A stretch of DNA of 64,000 bases from Reticulascus tulasneorum (lineage: Eukaryota; Ascomycota; Sordariomycetes; Glomerellales; Reticulascaceae), in NCBI GenBank assembly GCA_001557505.1, contig LSAX01000001.1, positions 3,286,001-3,350,000 on the forward strand. Direction: 5' to 3'. This document shows, piece by piece, positions 1 to 13,851 of this stretch. The notes under the pieces were generated by a model, which saw nothing but the letters and a program-made list of their open reading frames with translations, had not been told where the DNA came from and did not search any database. How positions within the stretch are numbered: the stretch's first letter is position 1; every line of letters begins with the position of its first letter. A program made the translations under genes and the position numbers.

Positions 1-658
1 TCTCTCTCTGTCTGTCTTGACCTCCCTCCTAGGCTCATTTGACATGCTGGTTGCTCCCCCGCACCTCCCACCACTTGTAACTGGTCAGACAATCAAAAGA
101 GGTTTCGTTTCACGCGTTCCATGCATCCCCCCCACCAGTCGGAACGACGCGACGTCAATCTAATCCTCCCTGCAACCCCATGCGTTGCCCACCCACCCAA
201 CCGTGCCCCATCCTAGAGACACCGTTGACTGAGTGGCCGTAAGATGAGGGACAGCAGCCCCTGATCTCCCGATACTCACTATCGTCTCAAGGCATTTCTG
301 CCGCCATCTCGCCGTTGCTGTCCACTCATTTCTGCCCGCTTCTCGTTGGCAATACACGCTCCTTAACGGCCACTGAATACCATCACGATCATTCTGCCAG
401 TCTCTGGGACCTGCTGCGCAGTCCAAACACCCCCAGCCTAGGATTGCCTCTTACTTCCACGCCACCACGTCCTACCGAGATAGTTAATTAACGGCTGTGC
501 TGAAAGACATATGGATTGATTCCAGCAACACCAACAACACTGAGACATCAACAAACTAGTGGAAACCCCATTAGGACCACAGACTTAAACTTCTGTGACT
601 TATTAGCTGCCGATACATATATCAACCCAAGCTCGACTGCTTGCCCTTCGTCGCCAAC
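1..658. other. Upstream region of the first gene; no gene seen
   Basis: The stretch is C- and T-rich with frequent short pyrimidine runs, as in fungal promoters and leaders. Open frames here are short and none encodes a protein I recognise. It probably holds the promoter and 5' leader of the gene starting at 659. Confidence 0.4.
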
Positions 659-2248
659 ATGGCAACGACCAACGAACAACCGCCCACCTTCCGTCACGAA
701 TCTCCATCACCCGAATCATCACCTACACCAGCTCTCGGAGCCTGTCCCGAACTCTCCCGCTGCTTGTCAACTTCATCTTCCGTATCCCACGGTTCCAGCA
801 CGGACATGGCCTCGCGAGACTCGCTCGGAAGCAGTTTGGGAAGTGACACATACTCTAGGCAATCGTCTGGTAGCTACGGACGCCCTTCAGACGTCAGCGT
901 TGCATCTTCACGACAGTCAACCTGCAGCGTTAGTAGTCGCCGCCGTGGATATGTACGACCCCAGGGTACAGACTTCGCTGCGAGTGCAAAGTCCAGAGAG
1001 AGCGTGTTGAGCCTAGGAAGCATCGCCCATTTACAATATTACTTTGCCCGGACCGGCCTCCTGGATGGGAAGGGAGGACAAGTGGCGAGGAAGAGGCAGC
1101 AGAGGGGCACGCTGGACTTGTCGGCTTTGGATACTTCTTGTCTGCGTCCAAAAATTGTCGGGTCGGATGCAGATTCATCATATGCTTCAATGGGGAGCAG
1201 CCCGGAACTCGCAGCCCACAACTTCGGTGTCGGACCGATTGTAGAATCACCAATCGAAGACCCCGATGAGTACTATTCTGACGGATTCGACGAGCCGGAC
1301 CCGAGCATGCTACCCCCAACTGCAAGCACCTACATCCACCGGGAGAAGCCGGTTCCGAGACCGCCGACAATTATAGAGCTCAAATCAGATCTTACCAGCT
1401 CCCTCGAAGCAGCAGCCGAGGCAATGGAGGAAGTGCGTAGCCACAAAAAGGGAGATCCAGGGTTGGCCACAGATGTTTCGGACCAACCGCAAGAGACTTC
1501 TCAGGGCTGGTTTGAAATACAGGGGATGCACATCCTCGATGTTATGACCCTAGCCATCCGGGCTGCGAAGGTCTATTACACAGCACACGAGCAGCCAGAA
1601 AGGCTTGATGCCATAAAACCCGAGAGGGAGTTGCGGACGGAATTGTTTTCTGTCATGGAGAGCCTGAAGCAAATGGCCACACGAAGATTCGCGGGAGGCA
1701 TGCGGGATGAGGAAATCCGCACTATGGATGCCTGGGTCCAAGGTCTGTTCAAAATGCTGAAACAGGAGGAAGATATGGATGCCGCACAGCAAGCTGAAAG
1801 AGCTAGTTGGGCCTGGCTGGGCGGTGACTGGACCGGTAGAGAGGTTGAAAGGGAACTGGCTTTTCTAGCCTCGCTAGATAGCGATGCGGAGCCTCTTCCC
1901 GAATTCACGAAAGCTGAAGGGGCAGCCAGCCTCCCTACGCCGTTCTTGGCCAGCATGCAGAATGGACTTCGACTCATCAAGCTCCACAACGCAGCAGTCA
2001 AGAGATCAAGACGACGATTCGGCGCCATCCCCACTTTTCACACAGACACCCAGAAGCCATATCGATGTGCTGACAATCTTCGGTACTGGGTCAAAGCAGC
2101 AGAGCTTCGATGGGAAGTGATGCTCAAGGTTGATGCCCTTGGCGTCGTATACAACAGTGGTCCTCAAGTCTGGGTTGACTTCGAAGTCGCCATTCTTGCA
2201 TGGTGCCGTAAAGTCCGGGAAGAGATTGCTGGCGAGTTCGAAGGATAA
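659..2248 (+). CDS. Uncharacterised Ser-rich fungal protein
   Basis: Single-exon gene of 529 codons. I chose the ATG at 659 because its context (CCAACATGGC) fits a strong start; an in-frame ATG six codons upstream at 641 has a weaker context. The first ~120 residues are a low-complexity Ser/Thr/Pro-rich tail with many SS and SxxS pairs, typical of phosphorylated disordered regions. From about residue 280 to the C-terminus the protein looks folded and mainly helical, rich in Trp and charged residues (for example WAWLGGDW and YWVKAAELRWEVMLK). No transmembrane segment or signal peptide is visible. I do not recognise the family. Use of the same frame throughout, without stops or introns, supports a real gene. 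RPT4 lies downstream on the same strand. Confidence 0.75.
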   Translation: MATTNEQPPTFRHESPSPESSPTPALGACPELSRCLSTSSSVSHGSSTDMASRDSLGSSLGSDTYSRQSSGSYGRPSDVSVASSRQSTCSVSSRRRGYVRPQGTDFAASAKSRESVLSLGSIAHLQYYFARTGLLDGKGGQVARKRQQRGTLDLSALDTSCLRPKIVGSDADSSYASMGSSPELAAHNFGVGPIVESPIEDPDEYYSDGFDEPDPSMLPPTASTYIHREKPVPRPPTIIELKSDLTSSLEAAAEAMEEVRSHKKGDPGLATDVSDQPQETSQGWFEIQGMHILDVMTLAIRAAKVYYTAHEQPERLDAIKPERELRTELFSVMESLKQMATRRFAGGMRDEEIRTMDAWVQGLFKMLKQEEDMDAAQQAERASWAWLGGDWTGREVERELAFLASLDSDAEPLPEFTKAEGAASLPTPFLASMQNGLRLIKLHNAAVKRSRRRFGAIPTFHTDTQKPYRCADNLRYWVKAAELRWEVMLKVDALGVVYNSGPQVWVDFEVAILAWCRKVREEIAGEFEG

Positions 2249-3008
2249 GCAGCAAAGCTCGGAGGATTCCTCGTAACGACTTATGCCCAATACCCATTTT
2301 AATGGAGTTTCATCGGAGTTGTTGCTTTGCATTGGGGAGCTTTTCTGGCACATTGTTTGCATTTACACATTTCCCGTAACGATATTCTCAGATCAGGCGG
2401 GGGAAGGAGAGAGTACGGGGCTTTGCGAATAATCCCGATCTATAATCATATACCCATAGCATAGGACTTGGGATTCCCTTCTCCTTGCTTCAGATTTCAC
2501 TAGTAAATAGTTTTGAATGAAATTCTTTGTGCAGGCACTGTTCCCCCAGAGGGAAGTCAAATTTGCATTCAAGGCTTCCTGAGCTCTAAGATTCTTAGTG
2601 ATGATCACTTGTGATGAGATTATCTTCATGCCATCATACCATGCTCCCGATCAGTCATCGGCGTACTGGCCGGTCAACCCCGGCCACTCGAAGTCTATTT
2701 TCTGTCTCGGTTAAAAAACCAATCGGAGTTTTTACGGTAAATCATCGGGTAAATAATCTTGGCCTTGGGATGAGCTACGCTCATTAATCATATGAGGTGT
2801 GAGTGTAGTGACACGGAAGGAGGCTCCAGCTTGAGGTACGTTTGCCAGAACAACAGCCACTGACTTCTGCACTCCGACAACCCAGCCCTTACTAACACAA
2901 CTCCATTGCTCGCAACGATTCCATACTGCCTGCCTCTGAACCGCCTTTATTGTTGCTTTAGAGCTCACTCCACTCCCTTACCTTCCTGACTACAAATACA
3001 ACGAAGCC
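2249..3008. other. Intergenic: 3' end of the first gene and RPT4 promoter
   Basis: No coding segment is recognised. The last ~60 bases before 3009 are pyrimidine-rich and end in a short leader with ACGAAGCCATGG around the RPT4 start. Confidence 0.4.
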
Positions 3009-4354
3009 ATGGATGCCGACGCAGAACGCCACCAGGCCCTTGATTCCTATCGCGCTCGGCTGATCGAGTCGAGGGAATGGGAAGCGAAGCTTAAGGCACT
3101 CCGACTCGAGATCAAGGATCTGCAGAAGGAGTACGACCGAACGGAGGAAAACATCAAGGCTCTGCAGAGTGTGGGTCAGATTATCGGCGAGGTGTTGAAG
3201 CAGCTTGATGATGAGCGATGTAAGACTCCAGTTATGCCCTATCAAGCTTCCTAAGCAGTACTGACTCTCGATTCGATAGTTATTGTGAAGGCTTCCTCCG
3301 GTCCTCGATATGTTGTCGGATGCAGATCAAAGGTCGACAAGGCCAAGCTGAAGCAAGGAACCCGCGTCGCCCTGGATATGACTACCCTTACCATCATGCG
3401 AATGCTTCCCCGAGAGGTCGACCCGCTGGTCTACAATATGTCCCTGGAGGATCCTGGTCAAGTCAGCTTTGCTGGTATTGGCGGTCTGAACGACCAGATC
3501 CGCGAGCTGAGGGAGGTCATCGAGCTCCCGCTGAAGAATCCAGAGCTCTTCTTGAGAGTGGGCATCAAGCCGCCGAAGGGAGTTCTCCTCTATGGACCTC
3601 CCGGTACCGGGAAGACCCTTCTAGCTCGAGCCGTAGCTAGCAGTCTGGAAACGAACTTCTTGAAAGGCAAGTCTCGTCACGATGTACTCGCTTACGTCTG
3701 TACTAACCGTTTAATAGTTGTCTCGTCAGCGATCGTGGACAAGTATATCGGCGAGTCCGCACGTCTTATCAGAGAAATGTTTGGATATGCAAAAGAGCAC
3801 GAGCCCTGCATCATCTTCATGGACGAGATCGATGCCATTGGAGGACGACGATTCTCCGAAGGAACCAGTGCCGATCGAGAGATTCAAAGAACCTTGATGG
3901 AACTGCTCAACCAGCTGGATGGTTTCGACTACCTCGGAAAGACCAAGATCATCATGGCAACCAACAGACCTGATACCCTCGACCCTGCCCTGCTTCGAGC
4001 TGGACGTCTCGATCGCAAGCTCGAGATTCCCCTCCCGAATGAGGTAGGCCGGTTGGAGATTCTCAAGATCCATGCTCTCGGTGTTGTGACGGACGGCGAG
4101 ATAGACTTTGAGAGCGTTGTCAAGATGAGCGATGGCCTCAATGGAGCAGATTTGAGAAACGTCGTCACTGAGGCGTAAGTACTTTAGCAAATCAGACCCT
4201 TGACACATCGGCTTGCTAACATTCATGTTTCAGGGGCCTTTTCGCGATCAAGGACTATCGAGATGCAATCAACCAAGACGACTTCAACAAGGCGGTTCGA
4301 AAGGTAGCCGAGAGTAAAAAATTAGAGGGTAAACTGGAGTACAAGGTTCTTTAG
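3009..4354 (+). CDS. RPT4: 26S proteasome regulatory ATPase subunit Rpt4
   Basis: Four exons (3009-3219, 3280-3666, 3718-4174, 4234-4354) give 391 aa, the usual length for Rpt4/PSMC6. Rpt4 is one of six AAA+ ATPases in the base of the 19S particle that unfold and thread substrates into the 20S core. An N-terminal coiled coil (residues ~15-65) is followed by the OB-type domain and the AAA+ module: Walker A GPPGTGKT (176-183), pore loop KYIG (~208-211), Walker B with MDEIDAIGG (~234-242) and the arginine-finger segment [18 protein letters not shown]. Intron 2 (3667-3717) must be a GC-AG intron: only donor AG|GCAAGT joins FLK to VVSS in frame, and a perfect TACTAAC branch site lies 11 nt before its acceptor. 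This 51-nt intron has no in-frame stop. PRE4, another proteasome gene, lies 7 kb away. Confidence 0.95.
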
Positions 4355-7300
4355 TTGCTCAACAAGTGAAGACGTCAAGACGCCTACATAATGTATTATA
4401 GCCAGTAAATTATTGATACAATATGGATAGCAGCCTTCTGCTATTCGACACCAAGAAGACGTCAATGAATGATAGGTCCAAAGTCTTCTCATTATATGCT
4501 ACCCGTCCAATTTTAGCCCATGTACTCGTTCTCTCTATGCAAATTCTAGCACGATTCTAGCATAGCTCCCGATTAGAGTACACCGAATTATGAGGCAGAC
4601 GTACCAGAGGTTCAAGAACGGGCAGGGCCAATGGACATGGTCATTAAGCTTGCTTGCGATAAGGCTAGCTTTGGGACAAGTGTACCATACCTAGCGAGGC
4701 TCTGGGTTATTTGTATTAGGAGTTCTTGGAGACTGAGCGGGCCTGAGATTGGGGTAAAGCCGCGTAAGGGACGAAATAATCATGTCGATCACAGGATATC
4801 AGACTGCTTGAGTCTTGTCATGCCAGAAGGATTGCGGCTTGATGGTAGTGCGAGAGATTCTGTCTCTCAAGTGGTATGACCTATAGGGATGGTGATGAGA
4901 GAGCTGTCCCATATCTCCACAGACCAGTCGTCACCTTTACCTCTTTGTTGTCTGCTTCACAGCTTGTTCGGCTTTTGAGCATGCCCAGCAGGGTTTGAGG
5001 CAGCTAGGCAGATTTACGCTCACCCGGAGACATTGATCCAGCCCGGACTTTCGAACCTCTTGATAGGAAGCTACTGCGACTAGAGTGCCTCGGCTGGGTG
5101 CAACGGCCGCCACGTGCAAAAAACATTGGTTTCTGTCACGCAGCCTCGTTTCGAAGTCGTTGCCGTCCTGGGCAAAGCGTAGGAATAGGGCGTAGGGCTG
5201 ACTCTAGTGGGTGTAGTCAAGCTGCCCAATGGTGTGTTTACCAAGTACAAGTGGATTATACGAGCAGTGCCGATTTGCCTCTCGCGCTATTCCAAAGTGA
5301 TTTCACCCGGGATCTCTAAGTAGCCTAACTTCATGTTGGACAACCACAAACTTTGAAGTTTCAATGCTGGAGTGCGCTAGCGTGATTACCAATATGTTGA
5401 GGTGAGGTGGTTAACTGATTCTTCTGACTCTTGGCTGGGTTGCTAGGTAAGATCTAGACGCAGTGAATTGTTCCTTAATGGGTATATCAAGATACGGAAA
5501 CCCCAATTCCCAAATAACCCCTGGGCTCTTTCTTCTGGGATCTCTGCTAGGCAACCAAGCCCTACTCCATGATGGTGGCTATAAGGTATTTAAGCTCTTG
5601 TAGACCGGTATTTCTGACTGTGCAATGTGTCGCCATGCCGAGCGTGGCTCTCATCGATTCGAACTAGGCGGTTGCTTTCTAGCAGGGGTGCGGTCGTGGT
5701 GCAAGAGCCAGGGAACCATTATAGTAAAAGTTCCAGTCATGTAGTTATGTATGAGAATTCGCACAGGTAACCTCTCATCTTATCTTTCAGACACTTCCCG
5801 ACTTATACAACTCCCTCCAACTACAAAAAACTACCCTTTACAGGCAACCTTTCGAGAAACTGCGTCTCTCGCGGTAGTGCCGTAGACAGGCAGCTGGTGA
5901 CAACGGAGGGCAACTGTCTTTCTACTGAGCAGCCCAGATAGATTACACCTGGATGTCCAAGCAGCAATTCACAGAAATATTAAAGTACATAGCATCAAAT
6001 ACTACGGCAAATACACAATCAATTAAACATTACGATTTTTGTGGATATGAATTTACATTGTCCTTCTAAAACTCACCTGTAACCATCGAAGGGATTGCCA
6101 TTTCTGTTGTCATGAGTGAAGCGGCACTGTTTTAAACGATCCCCCTTGGTACCTTATTTCGGCGGCAGCTGAGATGTGTGGCTGCACAGTGTAGCATTGC
6201 ATGCCCCGGGGACGAGCAGCTGGAACTCAATCGGGGAGTTTTACACCATCTAGACGGCCATGAGCTCTTCCCCAGTCAAAGTCTGTGGAAGTGGTGTGAA
6301 GTTGATTTGGCTGCCAGCCACAGATCCAATGTCGCAATTGGCAAGGCACACATATCCGAGGACTTGCAAGAAGGAGAAGACTGGGCACGACATGATTCGC
6401 GTCCCCGTCTGAAATCAGAACTTTGTTTCGAGGAACACGGACGGAGGACTGGATGACTCGGTGGCCATACACGTCTCCCATGATCCCACAGCAGGAAACC
6501 TTAATGCCAGACGGAAAACAACAAGAGCCCGGATCGGGATCGGCTGCCCAGTTGGGACGAAGAAAGAGGGCTCCCTCCGCGGTGATGCAACGAGGCTTGA
6601 GGAAAATCTACAGATCTCCAGAGAATGACTAGGTTGGCACGGGGTCGGGGTCGGGATTCGCATCAATTGGAGGTGCTATTCTTGGGAATCGCCCCCTTAT
6701 TTTCTTTTTCGTTTCGCGATTGAGGCTGTACATCTTTCGTACCTGACGTTCGACCACCACACATTCGCTGGCTGCAGGTGGAGGCCCGTTCTGGCGTCGA
6801 TCCCCACAGGCTTAGCGCTGGCAAACAAGGTCCGGTATGGGCGAACACGACCAGGGAATACGAAGTATGATGTATGCGATGAAACCCTGGTAGGCAAGGC
6901 CTGGTAAGTAAATGCAGGAGACCAGGTACAGATTAGGGTGCGGCTAATAACCCGCAACGAAAGTTGGACCTTTTCCAAATACCGTGGTAATAATACGAAC
7001 GGCACTCGGGGTACGATGAATGATTTGGCATGTATCTGCACGTGTCGCAATGGATGTGCAAATGCTGAATACCATAGCTGGCAGAGACAACTCATCAATT
7101 GGTGATACCTAACCTATCTCGTCTAGGCACTTCTAGAGAGGTAGGGTAGATGCTTGGTGGTTCACAAAGAGTTTTAGCTACCTACTGGATGCGATTGTAA
7201 GACATAACTAAGCTACTAGCCATGTAGGGGCCCTTCCTGGAGGTTCCGGAATGGGATGGATGGCCTCAAGGGCAGCCAGAAACACACACACACTTACTGT

Positions 7301-8128
7301 ATGCAATCTTTAGCTAGGTACCTAGTTAGCAGCATTTGCCCAATGTGTGTGTACATATGTGTGAGTGCGTGTGTGTGGTGTTGGTTGACCTTCTGCTGCT
7401 ATTTGTCTCCCTGTAGCGTACGAATAACTGCAAACTCGGCCGGCCTATGGACGCCACAGGGCGGTCAAACCATTCCTTGCCGTCTGAGGTGCCTTACATG
7501 ATACTTTTGCCCCTCAGCTCATGATGGTTGCCCCAGCGCCTGCAAGCCCCCTTCCCCCCTAAAAAAAAAAAAACGAAGATGGGATGGGCCGCGGATGTGG
7601 AAGAGAAGCAGTCTGTATACGGGTTTTTGTTGGGTTTGGATTAGAGATCGTATGAAAGGTCATGAGAACGAATGGGTCAGCTCATCAACCCTGTTCCTAC
7701 CTAGCCGTACCTTACATCGGCAGCTAGGTAATAAAGCAATAAATCCGGGAAAGCCATAAGCCTCTCGTTTCCTGCCTGTCTCTCTAGCTGTATCTATGTG
7801 TGTGCTTTTCAGCATGTAAAAAGGGAAAAAACATCACATCACCGACCACCACACCATCACATCCACCCCCCCCCCCCCCCCCCCCCCCCACTACGCACTA
7901 CCTACCTACGTAACGGTACGTACCCCGTACCTGAGACCTCGCCCACATAAAGCTGTGCCAGCTCCCCCGTCTCTCTGAATCGTCGTCTACTTATATTTCC
8001 TCCCTTTTCTCCTGATTCAACTATTCCATCTCTCGCTTTTCTTGATACCCCAATACCAAACTTTCGTCTCTCACTCTCTCCGTTCTTTCCAATCCTCTCA
8101 AGTCTTCGGTGCTCTGCGTTGAAACATC
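4355..8128. other. 3.8-kb gene-free interval between RPT4 and GFA1
   Basis: I find no conserved protein block in any frame and no tRNA-like A/B box pair. Frames are short and interrupted. From about 7.1 kb onward there are many TAGGTA/TACCTA words, short CA/TG runs (7280-7380), a 13-nt A run (7561-7573) and a 24-nt C run (7866-7889). The last few hundred bases should be the GFA1 promoter and leader. The left part may hold a non-coding transcript or nothing. Confidence 0.4.
7866..7889. repeat. Poly-C tract (24 nt) upstream of GFA1
   Basis: An uninterrupted run of 24 C lies 240-263 bases before the GFA1 start codon, with a poly-G run on the other strand. Such a tract can form an i-motif or G-quadruplex and is prone to length change. 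Its exact length may also be a sequencing estimate. Confidence 0.85.
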
Positions 8129-10578
<2,450 letters not shown>

Positions 10579-11249
10579 GCAGCATGTATTAATATGATAG
10601 TGTGGGGTGTTTGCAAAATCTACGTCTCTCAAGCACGCGCATTGGAGTTGGTTGCAAAAACGGGAAGGATAGGTTGTTCGTACAATGAACCCTGTGATTC
10701 ACGCACATGGAAATTGGGGGGCGAACAGATGTGCACGATTTACTACGGAATAGGATGGATGGCGGTACATTCGGCCTGTTTAGATAGGGGACTGGAAGGG
10801 TTCACGTGGCCTATTGGTTGTGTGTAGAAACTAAGTGAAGGAAATCCATATTATTGAGTAGCCATGTTTTGACCGTGCATTTTAAAGATGATATCCCCGA
10901 AAAGACGCAACCTTAAGGAGCTTGTTAAGTGCGGATATCACCACTCGTCATTGGGCTTCCGGCCCGACCTCTTCCACCGTCGCTTAACGTGCGCCAGGAG
11001 TGAATAAGAAAATGGCTACGCGTAAACTCAAAGGAATATCTAGAAGGCGAATGCTTGGTAATACGCTAGAAGGAGACAGCGGGGAGGATGATAAATGGTA
11101 GGGACAGCTCGCGGAGAGCTTGCTTGTGTAATGGCGGATTGGAAATAGCAAGGCAAAGTCGAAGCGAGGCTCTATGAGTTTTATTTTGTACTATTACAAT
11201 CCTCGAACCAGATGCCCCAGGGCGTCCGCTCCTCTGGTACCGTACACCT
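10579..11249. other. Convergent intergenic region, GFA1 and PRE4 3' ends
   Basis: Contains the 3' flanks of two converging genes. No coding block or RNA gene is recognised. Confidence 0.4.
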
Positions 11250-12154
11250 CTAGACAATCTGCGTGCCATATCCACGAATTCGCTCTGCAAACGCCCAGCT
11301 CTGCTTCTCCAGCTTCTCGTTCTCTTTCAGATCGACACCATCCTTCGTAATCACTGCAATGGAATACGAATCCAAACTGCGTGCATCACGGTAGAACAGC
11401 ACCTTCATGCACTCCTTGATAATCTCCACCGCCTTCTCCTTATCCAGCTTCGCCGCGCTCTCCTCGTCGGGGACGTACTTCCGCATAACGGGCTGCGCAA
11501 GGGCCGAGCCGAACCCGGTGGCCAGCGATGGCGCGGTGAAGGTCGTGCCGAGCAGATCCGCTGCGGCGAGGAAGGGCTTGTCATGCTCGTCGAGGCCGGC
11601 GACCAGGACGTGGTTCCAGAGAGGGTTGAAGTCGTTGCGGCGCGAGTAGAAGAGCTTGGCGAGGTAGGTGTGCAGATTGGAGGCGTTCAGGCGCGGCTTC
11701 TCGCCGACGGCTGAGGTGGAGTACGACTCGCCGATGGAGAGATCGTTCAGATGGCGGTCGAGGTACTGCATGTCTGACACGTCGCCGCCGAAGCCGATAA
11801 CGGTGGAGTTGGCAAAGGTACGGAGACGCTTGACGTCTGTGAAGCGAGCGAGGGAGCCGTATGATGCTGCGGGTCGGTTAGCTCAGATGCTGCTGAGGAA
11901 CGGGAGGGAAGGATGCGGACCTAGGTTATCGGCAGCGATGACTACGCCTTCGTTGAACTTGATGGCAATTACCGACGTTCCCGTCACGATAGGGGATTGC
12001 GTGTGTTGGTTCGGGACGTTGGTGTTCATGTAAGAGGCATCGTATGCTCCGTAGACATCGTCTCTGGGCTGTGGAGAGTTAGAAAGCTATTAAGGTCGGG
12101 TTTTGGGGATGGATGGGAGCTTACACGGCCCCAAGCTTGTGGTCGGTGATCCAT
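11250..12154 (-). CDS. PRE4: 20S proteasome subunit beta-7
   Basis: Three exons on the minus strand (12125-12154, 11921-12068, 11250-11866) encode 264 aa, matching Pre4/PSMB4 (about 266 aa). It is a non-catalytic beta subunit of the 20S core whose long C-terminal arm clasps the partner beta ring. The short propeptide region ([17 protein letters not shown]) leads to [16 protein letters not shown], then [18 protein letters not shown] and [10 protein letters not shown], characteristic of this subunit, with [13 protein letters not shown] and the C-terminal YGTQIV. The catalytic Thr-Thr-Thr context of active subunits is absent, as expected. Both introns (12069-12124, 11867-11920) have normal GT-AG ends. 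The first exon codes for just ten residues. Confidence 0.94.
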
Positions 12155-12813
12155 TGCTGCTGATTTATCGAGCTCTAGGAGATCGTGTAATGCGAAACGA
12201 CAGCACTGGAATAAAGCAGACCGGTGTGTTGTGTGGTGAAATGCTTCGTAGCTGTTTTTGCGGTAGTCGGATGCAAGAGAGTGAGTGACGAGGCTGAACG
12301 GTGCCTTCTGAGGTTCGATGTTTGCCCGTACCTTTGCCGGTCACGTAACCTTGGAAGCCTGTCCCAAATACGGCCTGTAGCACAACTTGGAGCACGAGCC
12401 AGGGGTCCGCTTTTAGCGTGCTTCCGGAGCTGCAGCTTGCTCATTTGGTGCCTGAGGCTCAAGAACGCTCCAGCATGATTTCCACAGAGGTTAGCTCCGT
12501 CCAAGCTTGGTTGACCCTACTGCTGAGCCACTCCATGCATGATGTAGTGTATACTTAAGAGCCGGCTATATTGCGGCACATAGATATGTATCCGGTACAT
12601 AATAGCTTCCGTTGCCTTAAAGTAAAACACCGGGGGGCTGGGGGGGACTGTGGTCGCATGTCGAATCTCGTCATTTCGTAAACACCACAGTAAATCGTGG
12701 GTCAAACTCCCAATCCGTGTCGGTCGAACTCAGGAACTCTCCAAATTCAATTGCAAAACATCCCGCTCTGCTCCATCGGCACACCAACGTCCCGAGTCCC
12801 CAGCTCCGTCGCC
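12155..12813. promoter_or_regulatory. Divergent promoter, PRE4 / HMG-box gene
   Basis: About 660 bases separate two genes transcribed away from each other, so both promoters must lie here. No specific factor site can be named. Confidence 0.45.
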
Positions 12814-13851
12814 ATGTTGACCGCTATCGGCCGAGCTTCAATCCAGCGGCTGATCGCCCGCGGTCTTCCTCCGGCCGCCAAGGTCACGCCATTGGCCGCA
12901 GCTCGCACCGTCTCAGCTCGCAGCAGCTGGCCTTCTGCATCGCGGAGCTTCGGTACCACTCGATGGACGCGTGAGCCGGTGAAGAAGACTGCTGGCAGGA
13001 CCACTAAGAAGAAGACCGCAGCGACCAAGAAGGCACCAGCGAAGAAGTCCCCGGTGAAGGCAAAGGCAAAGGCAAAAGCAAAGCCAAAGGCGAAGCCGAA
13101 AGCTAAGCCTAAGCCGGTTGTGAAGAAGAGGGTCAAGAAGGTGTTGACGCCCGAACAGAAGGAGAAGCTGGAGGTCAGCACGCTGAAGAAGCTGGCATTG
13201 CGCCCTGCCCCGAAACAAGGCGCCGAAACCGCCTGGACTGTTTACATCGCAGAGAAAACAAAGGGAACCAGTGGCAGACCAGTGGAGCTGATGAAGGAAC
13301 TCGCCGTGACTTTCAAAACGATATCCGCCCTGGAGCTCGAGGTATGTTCCCCACTTGCTGGTCCGTACTATGCCCAGGAGCCCATTGCTAACTATTTCAA
13401 GCGTCTGCAAAGCACAGCAAACTCGAACAAGATCGCCAACAGCGCCCTCTACAAGGCCTGGGTTGAAACCTATACTCCAGAACAGATTGACGCGGCCAAC
13501 AAAGCCCGTACCCGGCTCGCGAAGAAGTTGAGCGTGAAGAAGTCTCTAATCAAGGACGAGCGCCAGCCTAAGCGTGCCGCGAGTGAATTTACTCTCTTCA
13601 CCACGTCGAGATGGGGCTCCGGAGAATTCAGTGGCAGACCGCTAAACGACGTTGCCGCTGCACTCGGCCAGGAGTGGAAGGGCCTCAGTTCGAGCGAGAA
13701 GCGTGTATGTATTACTCGCAAGTCGATGGCGCGCCAACATGCTAACAACCCCATTTAGACATATGAGGATCTGGCCAAGGCCGATCGTGATCGATACGAA
13801 AAGGAGGTTCGAAACGTTCTCCACCGAGAAGTCCGGAAGACTACTCCGTAA
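12814..13851 (+). CDS. Mitochondrial HMG-box DNA-packaging protein (Abf2-like)
   Basis: Three exons (12814-13341, 13402-13704, 13759-13851) give 307 aa. The start at 12814 is chosen because it opens an amphipathic, Arg/Ser/Ala-rich leader with no acidic residue for the first ~50 residues (MLTAIGRASIQRLIARGLPP), a strong mitochondrial targeting signal. Next is a Lys/Ala/Pro-rich tail with AKAKAKAKPKAKPKAKPKP-type repeats (~65-110), which should bind DNA. Two HMG-box-like helical regions follow (~120-210 and ~225-300), the second with YEDLAKADRDRYEKE. This layout fits Abf2/mtHMG proteins that compact mitochondrial DNA. Intron 1 (60 nt) is a multiple of three and has no stop, so unspliced mRNA would insert 20 residues in box 1. 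Family assignment is good; exact orthology is inferred. Confidence 0.85.

Noticed and set aside
3671..3717. GT donor at 3671 for RPT4 intron 2
   Set aside because: It breaks the frame after FLKG; only the GC donor at 3667 joins FLK to VVSS.
12697..12813. Upstream in-frame ATG extending the HMG-box protein by 39 residues
   Set aside because: The extension is not family-like and hides the clear mitochondrial leader that starts at 12814.
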